From Coccinella septempunctata (lineage: Eukaryota; Arthropoda; Insecta; Coleoptera; Coccinellidae): a stretch of DNA of 64,000 bases. The notes below the pieces were generated by a model. The model did not search any database and was not told the origin of the DNA. It was given only the letters and a program-made list of their open reading frames with translations. Numbering within the stretch: position 1 is the first letter of the stretch; each line of letters opens with the position of its first letter. The translations under genes were made by a program, and so were the position numbers. The stretch lies in NCBI RefSeq assembly GCF_907165205.1, contig NC_058192.1, positions 4,464,001-4,528,000 on the forward strand, written 5' to 3'. Below, piece after piece: positions 46,501 to 59,200 of this stretch.

Positions 46501-49500
46501 TTAGGGGGGTCTAACCCCTTGCTCATTTTTGACCAAAAAAATCGAGATTTTCGAAATCGAGTTTTTGTACTACGGTGGGAGCCTAGGCAACGCTGATTAT
46601 ATAACCGGAAATCCCAATTGGATCAGACGAATATAACAGGAGATATCGCAGATTGAAAATTGCAATTTTTGAAAAATGCCATTTCCAAGATGAAAATCTA
46701 AACGAAGGGATATAGGCTCTCGAAATTGATCGCAATAGATTCAGCGGGTTCGAAAACCTATATTTTCATACCAAACTTTCGAATATCGGACCCTGTTTTA
46801 GAGAAAATAAGTTTTTTTGTTTTTCCATTTTTCATTTTCGAGTTCACTTTGAAGGGCTCTCTAGAGAGCAATTCTCTAACGAATCATCAACTGTTTGATT
46901 TTCTAGAATCTTCAGAACAAGTTCTGTGCACTCCTTATCCTAGGACAGTAATAGAACATCCTGATTTTTAGACAGAGTAGCAAATAGGTGATTTTAGGGG
47001 GTCTAACCCCTTGCTCATTTTTGACCAAAAAAATCGAGATTTTCGAAATCGAGTTTCTGTACTACGGTGGGAGCCTAGGCAACGCTGATTATATAACCGG
47101 AAATCCCAATTGGATCAGACGAATATAACCGGAGATATCGCAGATTGAAAATTGCAATTTTTGAAAAATGCCATTTCCAAGATGAAAATCTAAACGAAAG
47201 GAGATAGGCTCTCGAAATTAATCGCAATAGATTCAGCGGGTTCGAAAACCTATATTTTCATACCAAACATTCGAATATCGGACCCTGTTTTGGAGAAAAT
47301 AAGTTTTTTTGTTTTTCCATTTTTCATTTTCGAGTTCACTTTGAAGGGCTCTCTAGAGAGCAATTCTCTATCGAATCATCAACTGTTTGATTTTCTAGAA
47401 TCTTCAGAACAAGTTCTGTGCACTCCTTATCCTAGGACAGTAATAGAACATCCTGATTTTTAGACAGAGTAGCAAATAGGTGATTTTAGGGGGGTCTAAC
47501 CCCTTGCTCATTTTTGACCAAAAAAATCGAGATTTTCGAAATCGAGTTTTTGTACTACGGTGGGAGCCTAGGCAACGCTGATTATATAACCGGAAATCCC
47601 AATTGGATCAGACGAATATAACAGGAGATATCGCAGATTGAAAATTGCAATTTTTGAAAAATGCCATTTCCAAGATGAAAATCTAAACGAAGGGAGATAG
47701 GCGCTCGAAATTGATCGCAATAGATTCAGCGGGTTCGAAAACCTATATTTTCATACCAAACTTTCGAATATCGGACCCTGTTTTGGAGAAAATAAGTTTT
47801 TTTGTTTTTCCATTTTTCATTTTCGAGTTCACTTTGAAGGGCTCTCTAGAGAGCAATTCTCTATCGAATCATCAACTGTTGGATTTTCTAGAATCGTCAG
47901 AACAAGTTCTGTGCACTCCTCATCCTAGGACAGTAATAGAACATCCTGATTTTTAGACAGAGTAGCAAATAGGTGATTTTAGGGGGGTCTAACCCCTTGC
48001 TCATTTTTGACCAAAAAAATCGAGATTTTCGAAATCGAGTTTTTGTACTACGGTGGGAGCCTAGGCAACGCTGATTATATAACCGGAAATCCCAATTGGA
48101 TCAGACGAATATAACAGAAGATATCGCAGATTGAAAATTGCAATTTTTGAAAAATGCCATTTCACAGATGAAAATCTAAACGAAGGGAGATAGGCTCCAG
48201 AAATTGATCGCAATAGATTCAGCGGGTTCGAAAACCTATATTTTCATACCAAACTTTCGAATATCGGACCCTGTTTTGGAGAAAATAAGTTTTTTTGTTT
48301 TTCCATTTTTCATTTTCGAGTTCACTTTGAAGGGCTCTCTAGAGAGCAATTCTCTATCGAATCATCAACTGTTTGATTTTCTAGAATCTTCAGAACAAGT
48401 TCTGTGCACTCCTTATCCTAGGACAGTAATAGAACATCCTGATTTTTAGACAGAGTAGCAAATAGGTGATTTTAGGGGGGTCTAACCCCTTGCTCATTTT
48501 TGACCAAAAAAATCGAGATTTTCGAAATCGAGTTTTTGTACTACGGTGGGAGCCTAGGCAACGCTGATTATATAACCGGAAATCCCAATTGGATCAGACG
48601 AATATAACAGAAGATATCGCAGATTGAAAATTGCAATTTTTGAAAAATGCCATTTCACAGATGAAAATCTAAACGAAGGGAGATAGGCTCCAGAAATTGA
48701 TCGCAATAGATTCAGCGGGTTCGAAAACCTATATTTTCATACCAAACTTTCGAATATCGGACCCTGTTTTGGAGAAAATAAGTTTTTTTGTTTTTCCATT
48801 TTTCATTTTCGAGTTCACTTTGAAGGGCTCTCTAGAGAGCAATTCTCTATCGAATCATCAACTGTTTGATTTTCTAGAATCTTCAGAACAAGTTCTGTGC
48901 ACTCCTTATCCTAGGACAGTAAAAGAACATCCTGATTTTTAGACAGAGTAGCAAATAGGTGATTTTAGGGGGGTCTAACCCCTTGCTCATTTTTGACCAA
49001 AAAAATCGAGATTTTCGAAATCGAGTTTTTGTACTACGGTGGGAGCCTAGGCAACGCTGATTATATAACCGGAAATCCCAATTGGATCAGACGAATATAA
49101 CAGGAGATATCGCAGATTGAAAATTGCAATTTTTGAAAAATGCCATTTCCAAGATGAAAATTTAAACGAAGGGAGATAGGCTCTCGAAATTGATCGCAAT
49201 AGATTCAGCGGGTTCGAAAACCTATATTTTCATACCAAACTTTCGAATATCGGACCCTGTTTTGGAGAAAATAAGTTTTTTTGTTTTTCCATTTTTCATT
49301 TTCGAGTTCACTTTGAAGGGCTCTCTAGAGATCAGTCCTCTAACGAATCATCAACTGTTTGATTTTCTAGAATCTTCGGAACAAGTTCTGTGCACTCCTT
49401 ATCCTAGGACAGTAATAGAACATCCTGATTTTTAGACAGAGTAGCAAATAGGTGATTTTAGGGGGGTCTAACCCCTTGCTCATTTTTGACCAAAAAAATC

Positions 49501-50306
49501 GAGATTTTCGAAATCGAGTTTTGGTACTACGGTGGGAGCCTAGGCAACGCTGATTATATAACCGGAAATCCCAATTGGATCAGACGAATATAACAGGAGA
49601 TATCGCAGATTGAAAATTGCAATTTTTGAAAAATGCCATTTCCAAGATGAAAATCTAAACGAAGGGAGATAGGCTCTCGAAATTAATCGCAATAGATTCA
49701 GCGGGTTCGAAAACCTATATTTTCATACCAAACTTTCGAATATCGGACCCTGTTTTGGAGAAAATAAGTTTTTTTGTTTTTCCATTTTTCATTTTCGAGT
49801 TCACTTTGAAGGGCTCTCTAGAAAGCAATTCTCTATCGAATCATCAACTGTTTGATTTTCTAGAATCTTCGGAACAAGTTCTGTGCACTCCTTATCCTAG
49901 GACAGTAATAGAACATCCTGATTTTTAGACAGAGTAGCAAATAGGTGATTTTAGGGGGGTCTAACCCCTTGCTCATTTTTGACCAAAAAATCGAGATTTT
50001 CGAAATCGAGTTTTTGTGCTAGGGTGGGAGCCTAGGCAACGCTGATTATATAACCGGAAATCCCAATTGGATCAGACGAATATAACAGGAGATATCGCAG
50101 ATTGAAAATTGCAATTTTTGAAAAATGCCATTTCCAAGATGAAAATCTAAACGAAGGGAGATAGGCTCTCGAAATTGATCGCAATAGATTCAGCGGGTTC
50201 GAAAACCTATATTTTCATACCAAACTTTCGAATATCGGACCCTGTTTTGGAGAAAATAAGTTTTTTTGTTTTTCCATTTTTCATTTTCGAGTTCACTTTG
50301 AAGGGC
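43545..50306 (+). repeat. Tandem satellite array, about 13.7 units of 492-493 bp
   Basis: The same landmark (TTGATCGCAATAGATTCAGC or its TTAATCGC variant) recurs at about 43769, 44262, 44755, 45247, 45740, 46233, 46726, 47219, 47711, 48204, 48697, 49190, 49683 and 50175. Units are nearly identical apart from the first part (43545-43765), which is divergent, as expected at an array edge. Each unit has a GGGG/CCCC hairpin (around GGGGGGTCTAACCCC), an imperfect palindrome (GATTTTCGAAATC), and in most units the perfect palindrome GCTCTCTAGAGAGC. An 81-codon open frame per unit begins with TTG, not ATG, and is not evidence of coding. The array ends abruptly at a run of seven Gs (50308-50314). Confidence 0.95.
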
Positions 50307-50382
50307 TGGGGGGGAGTCTGCAGAAAAATTATTCAGGGTATCAATTCTTCGAAAACAAAAACAACAAATAACCAATTTCCGT

Positions 50383-50388
50383 TTTATT
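50383..50388 (-). terminator. Candidate PEX1 polyadenylation signal
   Basis: AATAAA on the minus strand about 60 bases past the PEX1 stop codon (TAG, 50450-50452). The satellite array begins about 75 bases further downstream, so the 3' UTR must be very short. Confidence 0.55.
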
Positions 50389-50449
50389 ATCAATAAATCT
50401 GTAAAAATATAACAATCAACAACAATATTTCCTCTGATCAACCATGAAT

Positions 50450-53400
50450 CTAGGCTAAACTTGCTTTAGTACCTGGTTTCAAAAAGTCGACGTCTTTCCC
50501 TTGAAATTTGGAATATCTGAAACAGTACATTCTTGTACAACAAGATGATGAAAAATAAGTATGGTAAACGAAACTTACATTAAAGAATATTTTTGCTTTT
50601 CCTCTTTGGTTAGTGATGGTCTTGTTTTTAGAAGGGATACCATCAATACCTCCTGTGTAATAGCTTTCAATTCCTCCGTGATCTGCAGAAAAAAGAGGAT
50701 AGTTATGGAGAAATTTCTTAATGCATCGTTTATTTCATTACATGGAATCACGTTCACGAAGTATCTGTTTCAGAATATTATGAGTAGTAGGAAAAAGTAG
50801 CGGTAGATGGATATGTTTCGACATGCTCATAAGGAACTCTTTTTGGTACTTCCTATATTCACATATAGGTGGATTTTGGTAGGATATGCCCTATATGTAA
50901 GACGAACTAACCTACCATCAATTTATTTCACGAATATCTGCTTCTAGTAGCATATTTTGATCAGATACCTGATTATGTTCACTTTGCATCACAAGGAAAC
51001 ATTCCAATTGCACCAATTCGTGTATTCAACAATAAACGAATCATTACACTGAAATTATTCAATTTCTAGCATCGCATCAATTCAAGGAAGTAGACAATTG
51101 GAATTCTACAAAGCGGTATTCAATACCTGAGAGCAATTGTCTTTCATAAGTAAACATAGGAACAGCTTCTCCTCTGTCGACATGTAATGAAACAGAACCA
51201 GTTGAGCACTCATTGTTCGAGTGTAAGTTCAAAGGAATCGCTACAAGTTTCTATACCAACATACCCGAGACCATGGGCGTCCGCAGTGATTAATTCCCAA
51301 GGGGGTCAATGAACAAAGATCGCTTAGCACCAGCAAGGCAATCCCAATTCAAAAATATCTCGGTCTGACAAATAGATCATCAATAAACATCATTATGCCG
51401 ATGTTTTTACTTTTAGAATTTATCGAAAACAGAGACGAACATTTTTCTAGTTTTTTCCAGCTCCCTCCCTCTACCGGCGCCCATGATCCGAACACTTCCG
51501 TTTTGAAATCAAACATAATTAATCTTTTCAATATAGGGCAATGCTTCGCCGGTATTGCCCTTTTGCTTGGAGTGAAACAGTTGTGAGGTTTCCCAATTAT
51601 TTCATGTAATTATTTCTCCCAAAGACTTGGTGTATAGTTGTTTAGTCGATAATAATTGTTGGCCAGATTTATAAGAACAACGTAAACGGGAAATGCGAAA
51701 TTGATTCCTGGTTTCAATATATAAGGGCATGAATTAAAATATCAATCAGTTCTGAAATCGGAGACGAATTTTTTTTTTGTCAAAAAGGGCCTTGTTTCAT
51801 GAAACAAACCAGTTCGGTAATGACTCCACTGCATTTGATTAGGTAATGAAATCGAAAATGACTACATTGTCGAATAAAAACGCTGCTGTATTATAGCCGC
51901 AGAAAAAATAACATCGTGATATCTAGTGCATTTCGATAAAGCTGATGGTTCTCTTTCAGTTCCGCAATTATAAACTTTTATAAATAAAGACGCTTCAAAT
52001 CCCAACCTCCGCATTAGCCCCTTTCCATTGTGTTTCATCCCCTCCGCATTATTCGCAGGTGATAATGATAATGACAAACTATGATAATAATACCTCTACT
52101 GTCATCAAGTTCATTATCTGCCTCACGAGAGTGATTAAACAACCAAGCGCGCACATTATGGTATCAGATTCGATCAGCCGCATAGACAGAGAGCTCTTTG
52201 CAGACATTAAGATTGAGATAAAGACGCCTCACCGTGTTGTCTTCCGACATCAAATGCTCCATGGTCGATAATTGGGCATTGTAGAGGACTGATTGTAAGT
52301 CGGCACCCGAATAACCGTCTGTGTTTTCAGCTACTTCTTCTAAGTTCACATCTTCACATAGTTTCAGGGACTTCGATAGGACTTTGAGGATATCGAGTCG
52401 GGAATCCTGAAAAAAAGATCTTATAAAGTCTGGGTATTGGTAAGACAGAATTTCCTTTTCTTTACATATTGCATTCCACAACTTGAATTGTCCATTGGCG
52501 CACTCAGATCAGAGAAACTAAGCTGCCATTGTTTAGTTTATTGGGTTTGCCCAATTATTGCAATTTTCCAGTTGAGAACATGAATTAATTCAATAGAATC
52601 TACATAAAAAGAGAAAAACTTACCGTTATAATATGTAAGTTGTATAGTCGAAAAAAATCGAGAAAATGGATCAAAACTAACCTTATCAGGAAGCTGACAA
52701 TAAATCTGTTTATCTAAACGGCCCGGTCTTAAAAGTGCAGGGTCGAGCAAATCAGGTCTTGAGGTAGCTGCCAGTACAAAAACACCACTCAACGATTCTA
52801 CACCATCCATTTGTGTTAATAGCTGATTAACGACACGATCTGTTACCCCTGTACTGTCATGGCCTCGTCTGAAATGGAATGAAACAGTAAAACATACATT
52901 CAAAAATATTGAATATGAAAATAGAAAGATGCTGATTAAATTTAATACATTTTATATGATATTTACTCATCTTTCATTGTTATGTTCACTCACCTTGGTG
53001 CTAAGCTGTCAAATTCATCAAAAAACAATATACAGGGCTTGGCACTTTGGGCTCTGAAATATATTTCGTTGAAAAAACGGGAAAATTCAATGCAACTTAC
53101 GTACTGCAGAAAAATATCCCTCACTGCTTGTTCACTAGCACCAATGTACTTGGAAAGTAATTCTGGACCCTTTATGGAGATCAACCTTACTCCATATTCC
53201 TTGGCAGCAGCACCTGCCAATAACGTTTTTCCTGTACCTGGTGGCCCATAAAGCAAAAGACCAGATTGCAAGCGGAGTGGAGCAGAGTTAAACAAATTGG
53301 GATACTGAAATAATTTCCAGTCAACTTCACTCCTATGTTCTAACTTCAACCAAATAATCAATATACCTTCAGTGGCCACATTAAACATTCACTTAAGATT

Positions 53401-56267
53401 TTTTTAACATCAGTAAGGCCTCCCACATTTGAAAAATCTTTTTCCCCAGGAGAGTGGAGCTTGATATTACTATGTGACAAAATAACCATTTGGGATAGAG
53501 CTCTTTCAAAATGCTCTTCTTGAATTTTGTCATTATCTAAGGTACAATATTGACTTCATTAGGAGAGAAGTTTTGAATATGTACCTACAGCAACTCACCA
53601 TTTTTTACAGACTGAAATATTGTTCTTTGTCCCAAGTCATATAAGTCTTGGAAGACATATCCTTCAGTTTTTTGGGACAAAAAATCAAAGTCACACTCAC
53701 AATGATGATCTTTGAAGAAATATTTCAGAATATTCCTTCTGTCATCCTGAAAAGTTGACTCTTTGAATATCATATGAAGAATAATGGGAAATAAGAATGA
53801 GCTTTCTATTATACCTTAGTCAATTCATCAATATTATATATTATATTTCCCAAATAAATAAGTTCCTCTTGTATGATGAATATTATTATTCAGCTCATCA
53901 ACTGAACTAGCAGTTGCTACAATTCCTATGGCATAATTCTTGATAACAGAAATAAGCAGTAGATATATCATTTCTGATATTCTGAAATTTGTAAAATGAT
54001 ATACAAATGAAGATTGTATTTACTTTTGAGCATTACCTGTCATAATATAAAGCATTTTGCAATTGGACATCATTGTCCTCTACATTTTTACATAAAATAT
54101 GTAAGTCATCAATAAAAAGTATTGAAGGTTCATGAGCAGCCAAATTTTCCAAAATGGTGGTAAAAACTTTATGTAAGGAATCTATAGTTTTTCCTTTGAA
54201 TGACTTACTTTCAATTATTTCAGAGTATAAAAAGCATGGTGATTTACAAAGCAAATTCTTGATGTGTTCAACAATTTTTGACTTTCCAGTTCCAATATTT
54301 CCTGCATTAAAGAACAGTAAATTTCAATATTTATTAGGGCAGCTAGCTCATTGGAATTAAAATACTAAAATGAATCGTTTTTTTGCCATCAACAAAAATT
54401 AAAAGTGATGAAAGAATAACAAAATGTACGATAATAATAATAATCAAGAAACATAAAAACCTGAATTTTGTTCGAACTTAGAACTACAGCTCAAGTAATG
54501 CAAAAAGTATATTACTTAATAACTAATTACCAGTTATCAGATAACATCCCATTCCCTCATTGTTCTCCATATTATGTTTTATATTCTCTACAATATCATG
54601 TATTATATTGCAGTTATTTGATGTTTCAATAAAATCAATATTTTCTGTTTTCTCACAAGCAGGAAGTCTCTGTATAGGATCATCCTCAAAAGAATACTTA
54701 CAAGTTCTCAAAAATTCAGGGTCAATAATACAGTATTTGTTGTAATGAGGTTTGAATTTCAGACTGCAGACAATACCATTTCCTAACTCTATTGGGATAT
54801 CAGCATTGAGAACCAATGAAAGAGATTTGCATTTATCAGCAAGGTAATCCTGTAGCATACTTTTCAGATCTTTTCTATCATGCATAGCATGTACTTCTAT
54901 TTCGTTAGAAATATCTTTTATTGCTAAGGGCTCAAGTAAAACAGCAGTTCCTAGATCACATTTGAGGATTTTAAATAAATATTCATTAACAAAAATATTA
55001 TTGAATCCAATGGTCTCCTCTGGTATTTCTTCAACAATGTAAACCCTAACAAACAGGGTTTTAGCATTGGAATTATTGATGATACTCAGTGAACAGAAAA
55101 TTGGATGTTCAAAGCTATCATATTTTCTCCATGTCAGAGGTGCTGTTTTTTTATGTATAAGTATATTGAATTCATGTGAACATAATGATTTAGGATAAAC
55201 TTCTAAACGATAACAAGGAACCAATCTCCCCTTATAATGTTCTTTCCTATTGAAATATGTTTTGATTTTGTTCTCTATTAGTTTTTCTCTCTCAGTTAGT
55301 TTTTCTGGTAAATTCACCATATTAAAGGAGAGTGTTTTGAGTGGAATTTCATCTAAAATATTTAATCATCAGCATTTGAGAAAAATTTTGTGTGGTTTAG
55401 GTTTACCTATTAGAGGAATATTACTTTTAGTTTGTACTACTTCTGTTTTTTTCATGTATGGTAGAATGATTAATTCGGTTAAGTTATGGAGTATTCCTGG
55501 AGACGATGGTTCTACAGAAACTGAAAGAAAAAATTGCATATAGTTGTTCAAAACTGATGTGGAAGAAATAGAGTATTTTCAAGAAAACCTAAAATTTCAT
55601 CTGACAATTACCAAATTATCATTTCACAGTCATTCAGAATCAGAATCTCATAATTTTCATAGATATTTATAGTAGATGAGGAAAGGAATATTTCAATATG
55701 TTGGATGTCAATACAAAAAGCGTTAAGCTTACCTATTTTCACGGGAATATTCAAATTTTCCCCAATCCAAATGAGGAGCTCTTGATTACACCCCACAACA
55801 CTAGTTTGGTTCAAGACACAATTTTCAACTTCATTTTTCAGTAAATCCTATAACTCAAATAATAACAAACAGATCACAAATTGATTACTTTCGTTACCAA
55901 GACGTGGAAGTCATCAAATCTCAATGGGTGAATGGTAAAACTGGTTACTTTTGTTACCGGTCCTATATTTGCCAATAAAAGAGAACTATTTTCTTTTATA
56001 TTTAATAATTTCGCAAACACTGAATTGATTCCTATAAAGCCTTCTTCAATATTCTGTATTTGGGGACTAACTGAGAAGAAAAATTCTCTATTTTCTTCAT
56101 CTGTGAGCTTGACCGTAGCCTATGGTTGGATGATACAATCATTACAAGAAACATATTACATTAAGTAGACTCACGTTAAAACCCACTTCTTTAGTTAAAT
56201 TAGAGTCTAAAAAGCAGAAGTTATTTCTAATATTCATATATCGAACCAATAATAATTTTTCCAACAT
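50450..56267 (-). CDS. Pex1: Peroxisome biogenesis factor 1, AAA+ ATPase (15 coding exons)
   Basis: PEX1 pairs with PEX6 in the hexameric AAA+ motor that extracts the import receptor PEX5 from the peroxisomal membrane. Exons in coding order: 56267-56175, 56119-55898, 55847-55733, 55520-55407, 55352-54531, 54301-54037, 53982-53815, 53746-53599, 53536-53367, 53304-53105, 53053-52994, 52868-52682, 52406-52233, 50682-50579, 50516-50450. All introns are GT-AG and all phases match except around exon 7, which has two bases too many; allowing for that the protein is about 968 residues, shorter than the human protein (~1280). Exons 1-4 give the N-terminal double-psi-barrel region. D1 has Walker A GNIGTGKS (about 456-463) and Walker B SILFIDDL. 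D2 has GPPGTGKT (about 725-732), CILFFDEF and LLRPGRLDK. The C-terminus KTRPSL...FLKPGTKASLA is typical of PEX1. Start ATG 56267. Confidence 0.94.
53815..53982 (-). CDS. Pex1: PEX1 exon 7 (D1 domain), apparent frame breaks
   Basis: The preceding exon ends in phase 2 and the following exon starts in phase 0, so this exon should be 166 or 169 bases; it is 168. Its first part reads ISEMIYLLLISVI in frame, the middle reads AIGIVATASSVDELNN in the next frame, and the end reads YNIDELTK in the third. All three match where PEX1 D1 should be (helix, then IVAT sensor strand, then RG.YLF), so the exon is real but carries one extra base near 53940 (an A-run on the coding strand) and one more (or two missing) in an AT-repeat near 53840. 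Assembly error and genuine lesion are both possible. Confidence 0.75.
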
Positions 56268-59200
56268 TATAAACAAATTTTGGCAATTTTGAGGTTATAT
56301 CACTGTTTGACGTTTGAGGTTATGTGTTTATGTGAACACTGCGTTCATTAGATCTACCGAAAAAAAAACCTATTGTTATTCTATGAGAATAATGATTTCA
56401 GCATTGATTAAAAATCTCCAAGAAACGTATATTCAATTTTGGTAGAATGAAGAAATTCGATACATACATCAAGATATCAGCAGAAAATTCAATGATGTGA
56501 ATTTTTCTCTTCCCTAAATGTTAAGAGAGTAGCTATTTCTGAATCACCCGAATAATCCAGAGATATAGAATATATCTCTGGAATAATCATATTTTTTATT
56601 AAGTCTATGATCACCTGAAACCATTTCTGAACTACTAACAACTGCATTTAGTTCCTATGGATCCATAAAAAACAATAAACCACATCAATATTTCTATGTC
56701 AGCTGGCGGTATTTCCTGCACCAATCAGAGTAAACTGATTCGTTCAAAACAACGGCAAACCGTCAATGTAACTGACTGGAAAGAAAACTAACGAACATTT
56801 TGATGTGAATCCCAGTTTTGGTGTTTTTTGAACTTTTAAACCTGTAATTTTGACCTCAACTGAACGGTAAGGAAATAAGTACAGCTATTTAAATGATCGA
56901 ATCATCATGTTCAATTTATAAAAGCTTGGAATACTGGAAAACTTCCTATGTCCACCATGTTTTCATTTTAGAATTTTGTACATTTTTTTCTTCATCATTT
57001 TCTCTTCACATGTGGTGGTCTGTTTAGTGGTATATATTCCTTAAAATTGTGGAAATATTGATTTATTTGGAATTCTGAGGAAGTTCATCAAAAAGGCGGT
57101 AAATATATGAACACGTCTTCACTTTTCTACTAAATTGAAATAATTTAGTTGTTTTACTAGTTTGCTTTATTTTTTTTTATTATGCAGCAAACAATTATTC
57201 TTTTAAATTATTGTATTCCTATACTTTACTCTGAGATAAACTAGTGTTCGTTCGATAATCGCATTCTATAATTATCTCAAATTGTTTTACCAGATTCCTC
57301 ATCCCATACAAAATCTCATGAAATAGTTGACATATCAGTCTTCGGTATTTTGAATTCCTTTGGAGATATTAACTGCTTTTGAAAAATGGAACCTATTCAG
57401 TACAGGAACATGGTCAAATAGAATAGTTCTTCCAAAAGAAGAAACAAAAATTTAGTTATGTTACAACAACTCATGATTTTGGTTCACTTCAATTCAATAC
57501 AGTGTATCCTATTTGATGAAAACTGAAAATCTCACCCATGCATAAGAACAATCAAAAAGGCACTATCTTCATTCTGCAGCATGCCACTGCTATTTGAGTT
57601 TTCAGCCTTAGTATGTTCTATATTGATCAGTTCCATTACAGGGTGTTTGCCATGGTAATGTATGAGGAACGAAGTCTTTTAGCTTAACAAGAAAGAGATA
57701 AAATATTTTCAACCTCTTACTCCATAAGTGCAATAGTTGAAAAATCAACTCAAAATCGTTGTTGTACTCAGTGTAGTTCTATTACTATTTAAATCCTGCT
57801 TTGAGTTGTTACACCTATACAATTGATGTAGGTCTTACTTTCACTTTACCCATATGACTGAATTTTTCCTGGGACTTCTAAAAATGATTGTTTTCGCAAT
57901 CAATTCTTCAACAGTCAATTTTGTTAACTCCTAGTGCTTTCAGATTGTTTCATTCTCATTTAATAAATTACTCGGGGTCGAAGGTTTCTTAATCATCTCA
58001 AGTGAACCACAATACCTTGTGTCTTACTCAATATTTCAATCATAATCAATCATCATTTCAATCTTCTTGGTCCTTGAACTTCATGTAAATTACACTTGCT
58101 TGAAGCCCTAAAAAAATTTTGCGTTAAATAGGAACTCAATTCTCTTTGAATATTATTGGAATATTTTTAGTCTATGCCTATCCCTTTTATATGGAAATAC
58201 CATTTATGTACATATATGTATAAGAAGTTATGGACAACCTACGTACAAATTTGTTTTGGAGGTAGATTTGATGCGAATTTTTCAAATAGTATGTATCTGA
58301 TACGAGTGGAGAGCATTAACCCTAGCTAATAATTGTCGATTGACGTGTATCAGTATAAGTTATGTTTGATTCAAAAAAGATTGTATTTGGGGGGTGAATG
58401 CGATGTTATTATTTTAATAATATGAGTAATCTGATAATACCATAATGGGAAGAATAAAGGACATCACTTACCTTTAGCGTGAGAAGAAAACGCCGAAATT
58501 TTTTTGTCCATTACTTTGATGTTTTTGGAAATGACAAAGCAAGGTTAAGTAACATCCGAAAATTTGCATGCTTAGCTTCATAGTATTATATTGTTACTCT
58601 TTGCTTTTATGATCACCAATAACAAATCATCATTTTTGCTATGATTTTCAAATCACAAATCACTTTCTGTGCTTCGTTATTTATTCAAGATGAAAAAACG
58701 CTGTTAATTTCACACTTAGGACTCTTACTTTCAAAATCTTAATTACAACTATCAAAAAAGAGATCTCAAGCGGGCCCGACACCTCAATCTATAATATTTT
58801 ATTTAGCACTTCTCGTCAGTCTAAAGCAAGCAGTTTTCAAGTTATGGAGTTCAGAAATTTGTACTTCGGTATACCTCGGTAATTCTCTTACAGCTTATGT
58901 GGGGGGTAATGGAGGTCTATTCAAGGAATTATTGGGTTCGAAACTCTATTTCTAGAATGTGTATTGTGAAAAATGAAGAGTTATTGATTTGAGAAGAGAT
59001 TCGACAATTAAAAATAAAATTGGCAGCGTTTTCAACAAGCTTTTAATGTGAAAGTACCACCAGCCCTTCCTATCTGCTAGAGAGTGTTTCATGCATATTT
59101 TTAATCGCGAAAGAATGTTGAACCCTTTGCAGCCCGCTTTTGTTATAAACAGCATATTATTTGTCCTGGGGTGAACCCAGATTCTTAGTAGTATACTTCA

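Noticed and set aside
43545..50306. CRISPR-like array
   Set aside because: The units are contiguous 493-bp repeats with no spacers, in an insect genome.
43769..50396. Repeated 81-codon open frame in the satellite units, as a possible multigene peptide family
   Set aside because: The frame starts with TTG, has no ATG, no promoter or splice context, and its conservation is explained by the near-identity of the whole unit; unit lengths of 492 or 493 also break any longer frame.
50561..50800. 79-codon plus-strand open frame
   Set aside because: Shadow of PEX1 exon 14, which lies on the opposite strand.
55608..55732. Read-through of PEX1 exon 3 into a longer exon
   Set aside because: The continuing frame does not match PEX1, and stopping at 55733 gives the right phase for exon 4, whose VEPSSPGILHNLTELIILP reading fits the PEX1 N-domain.
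58480..58525. Minus-strand ATG with 13 codons (MDKKISAFSSHAK) followed by a consensus donor GTAAGT
   Set aside because: No partner exon could be found downstream on the minus strand before PEX1, so it is most likely chance.
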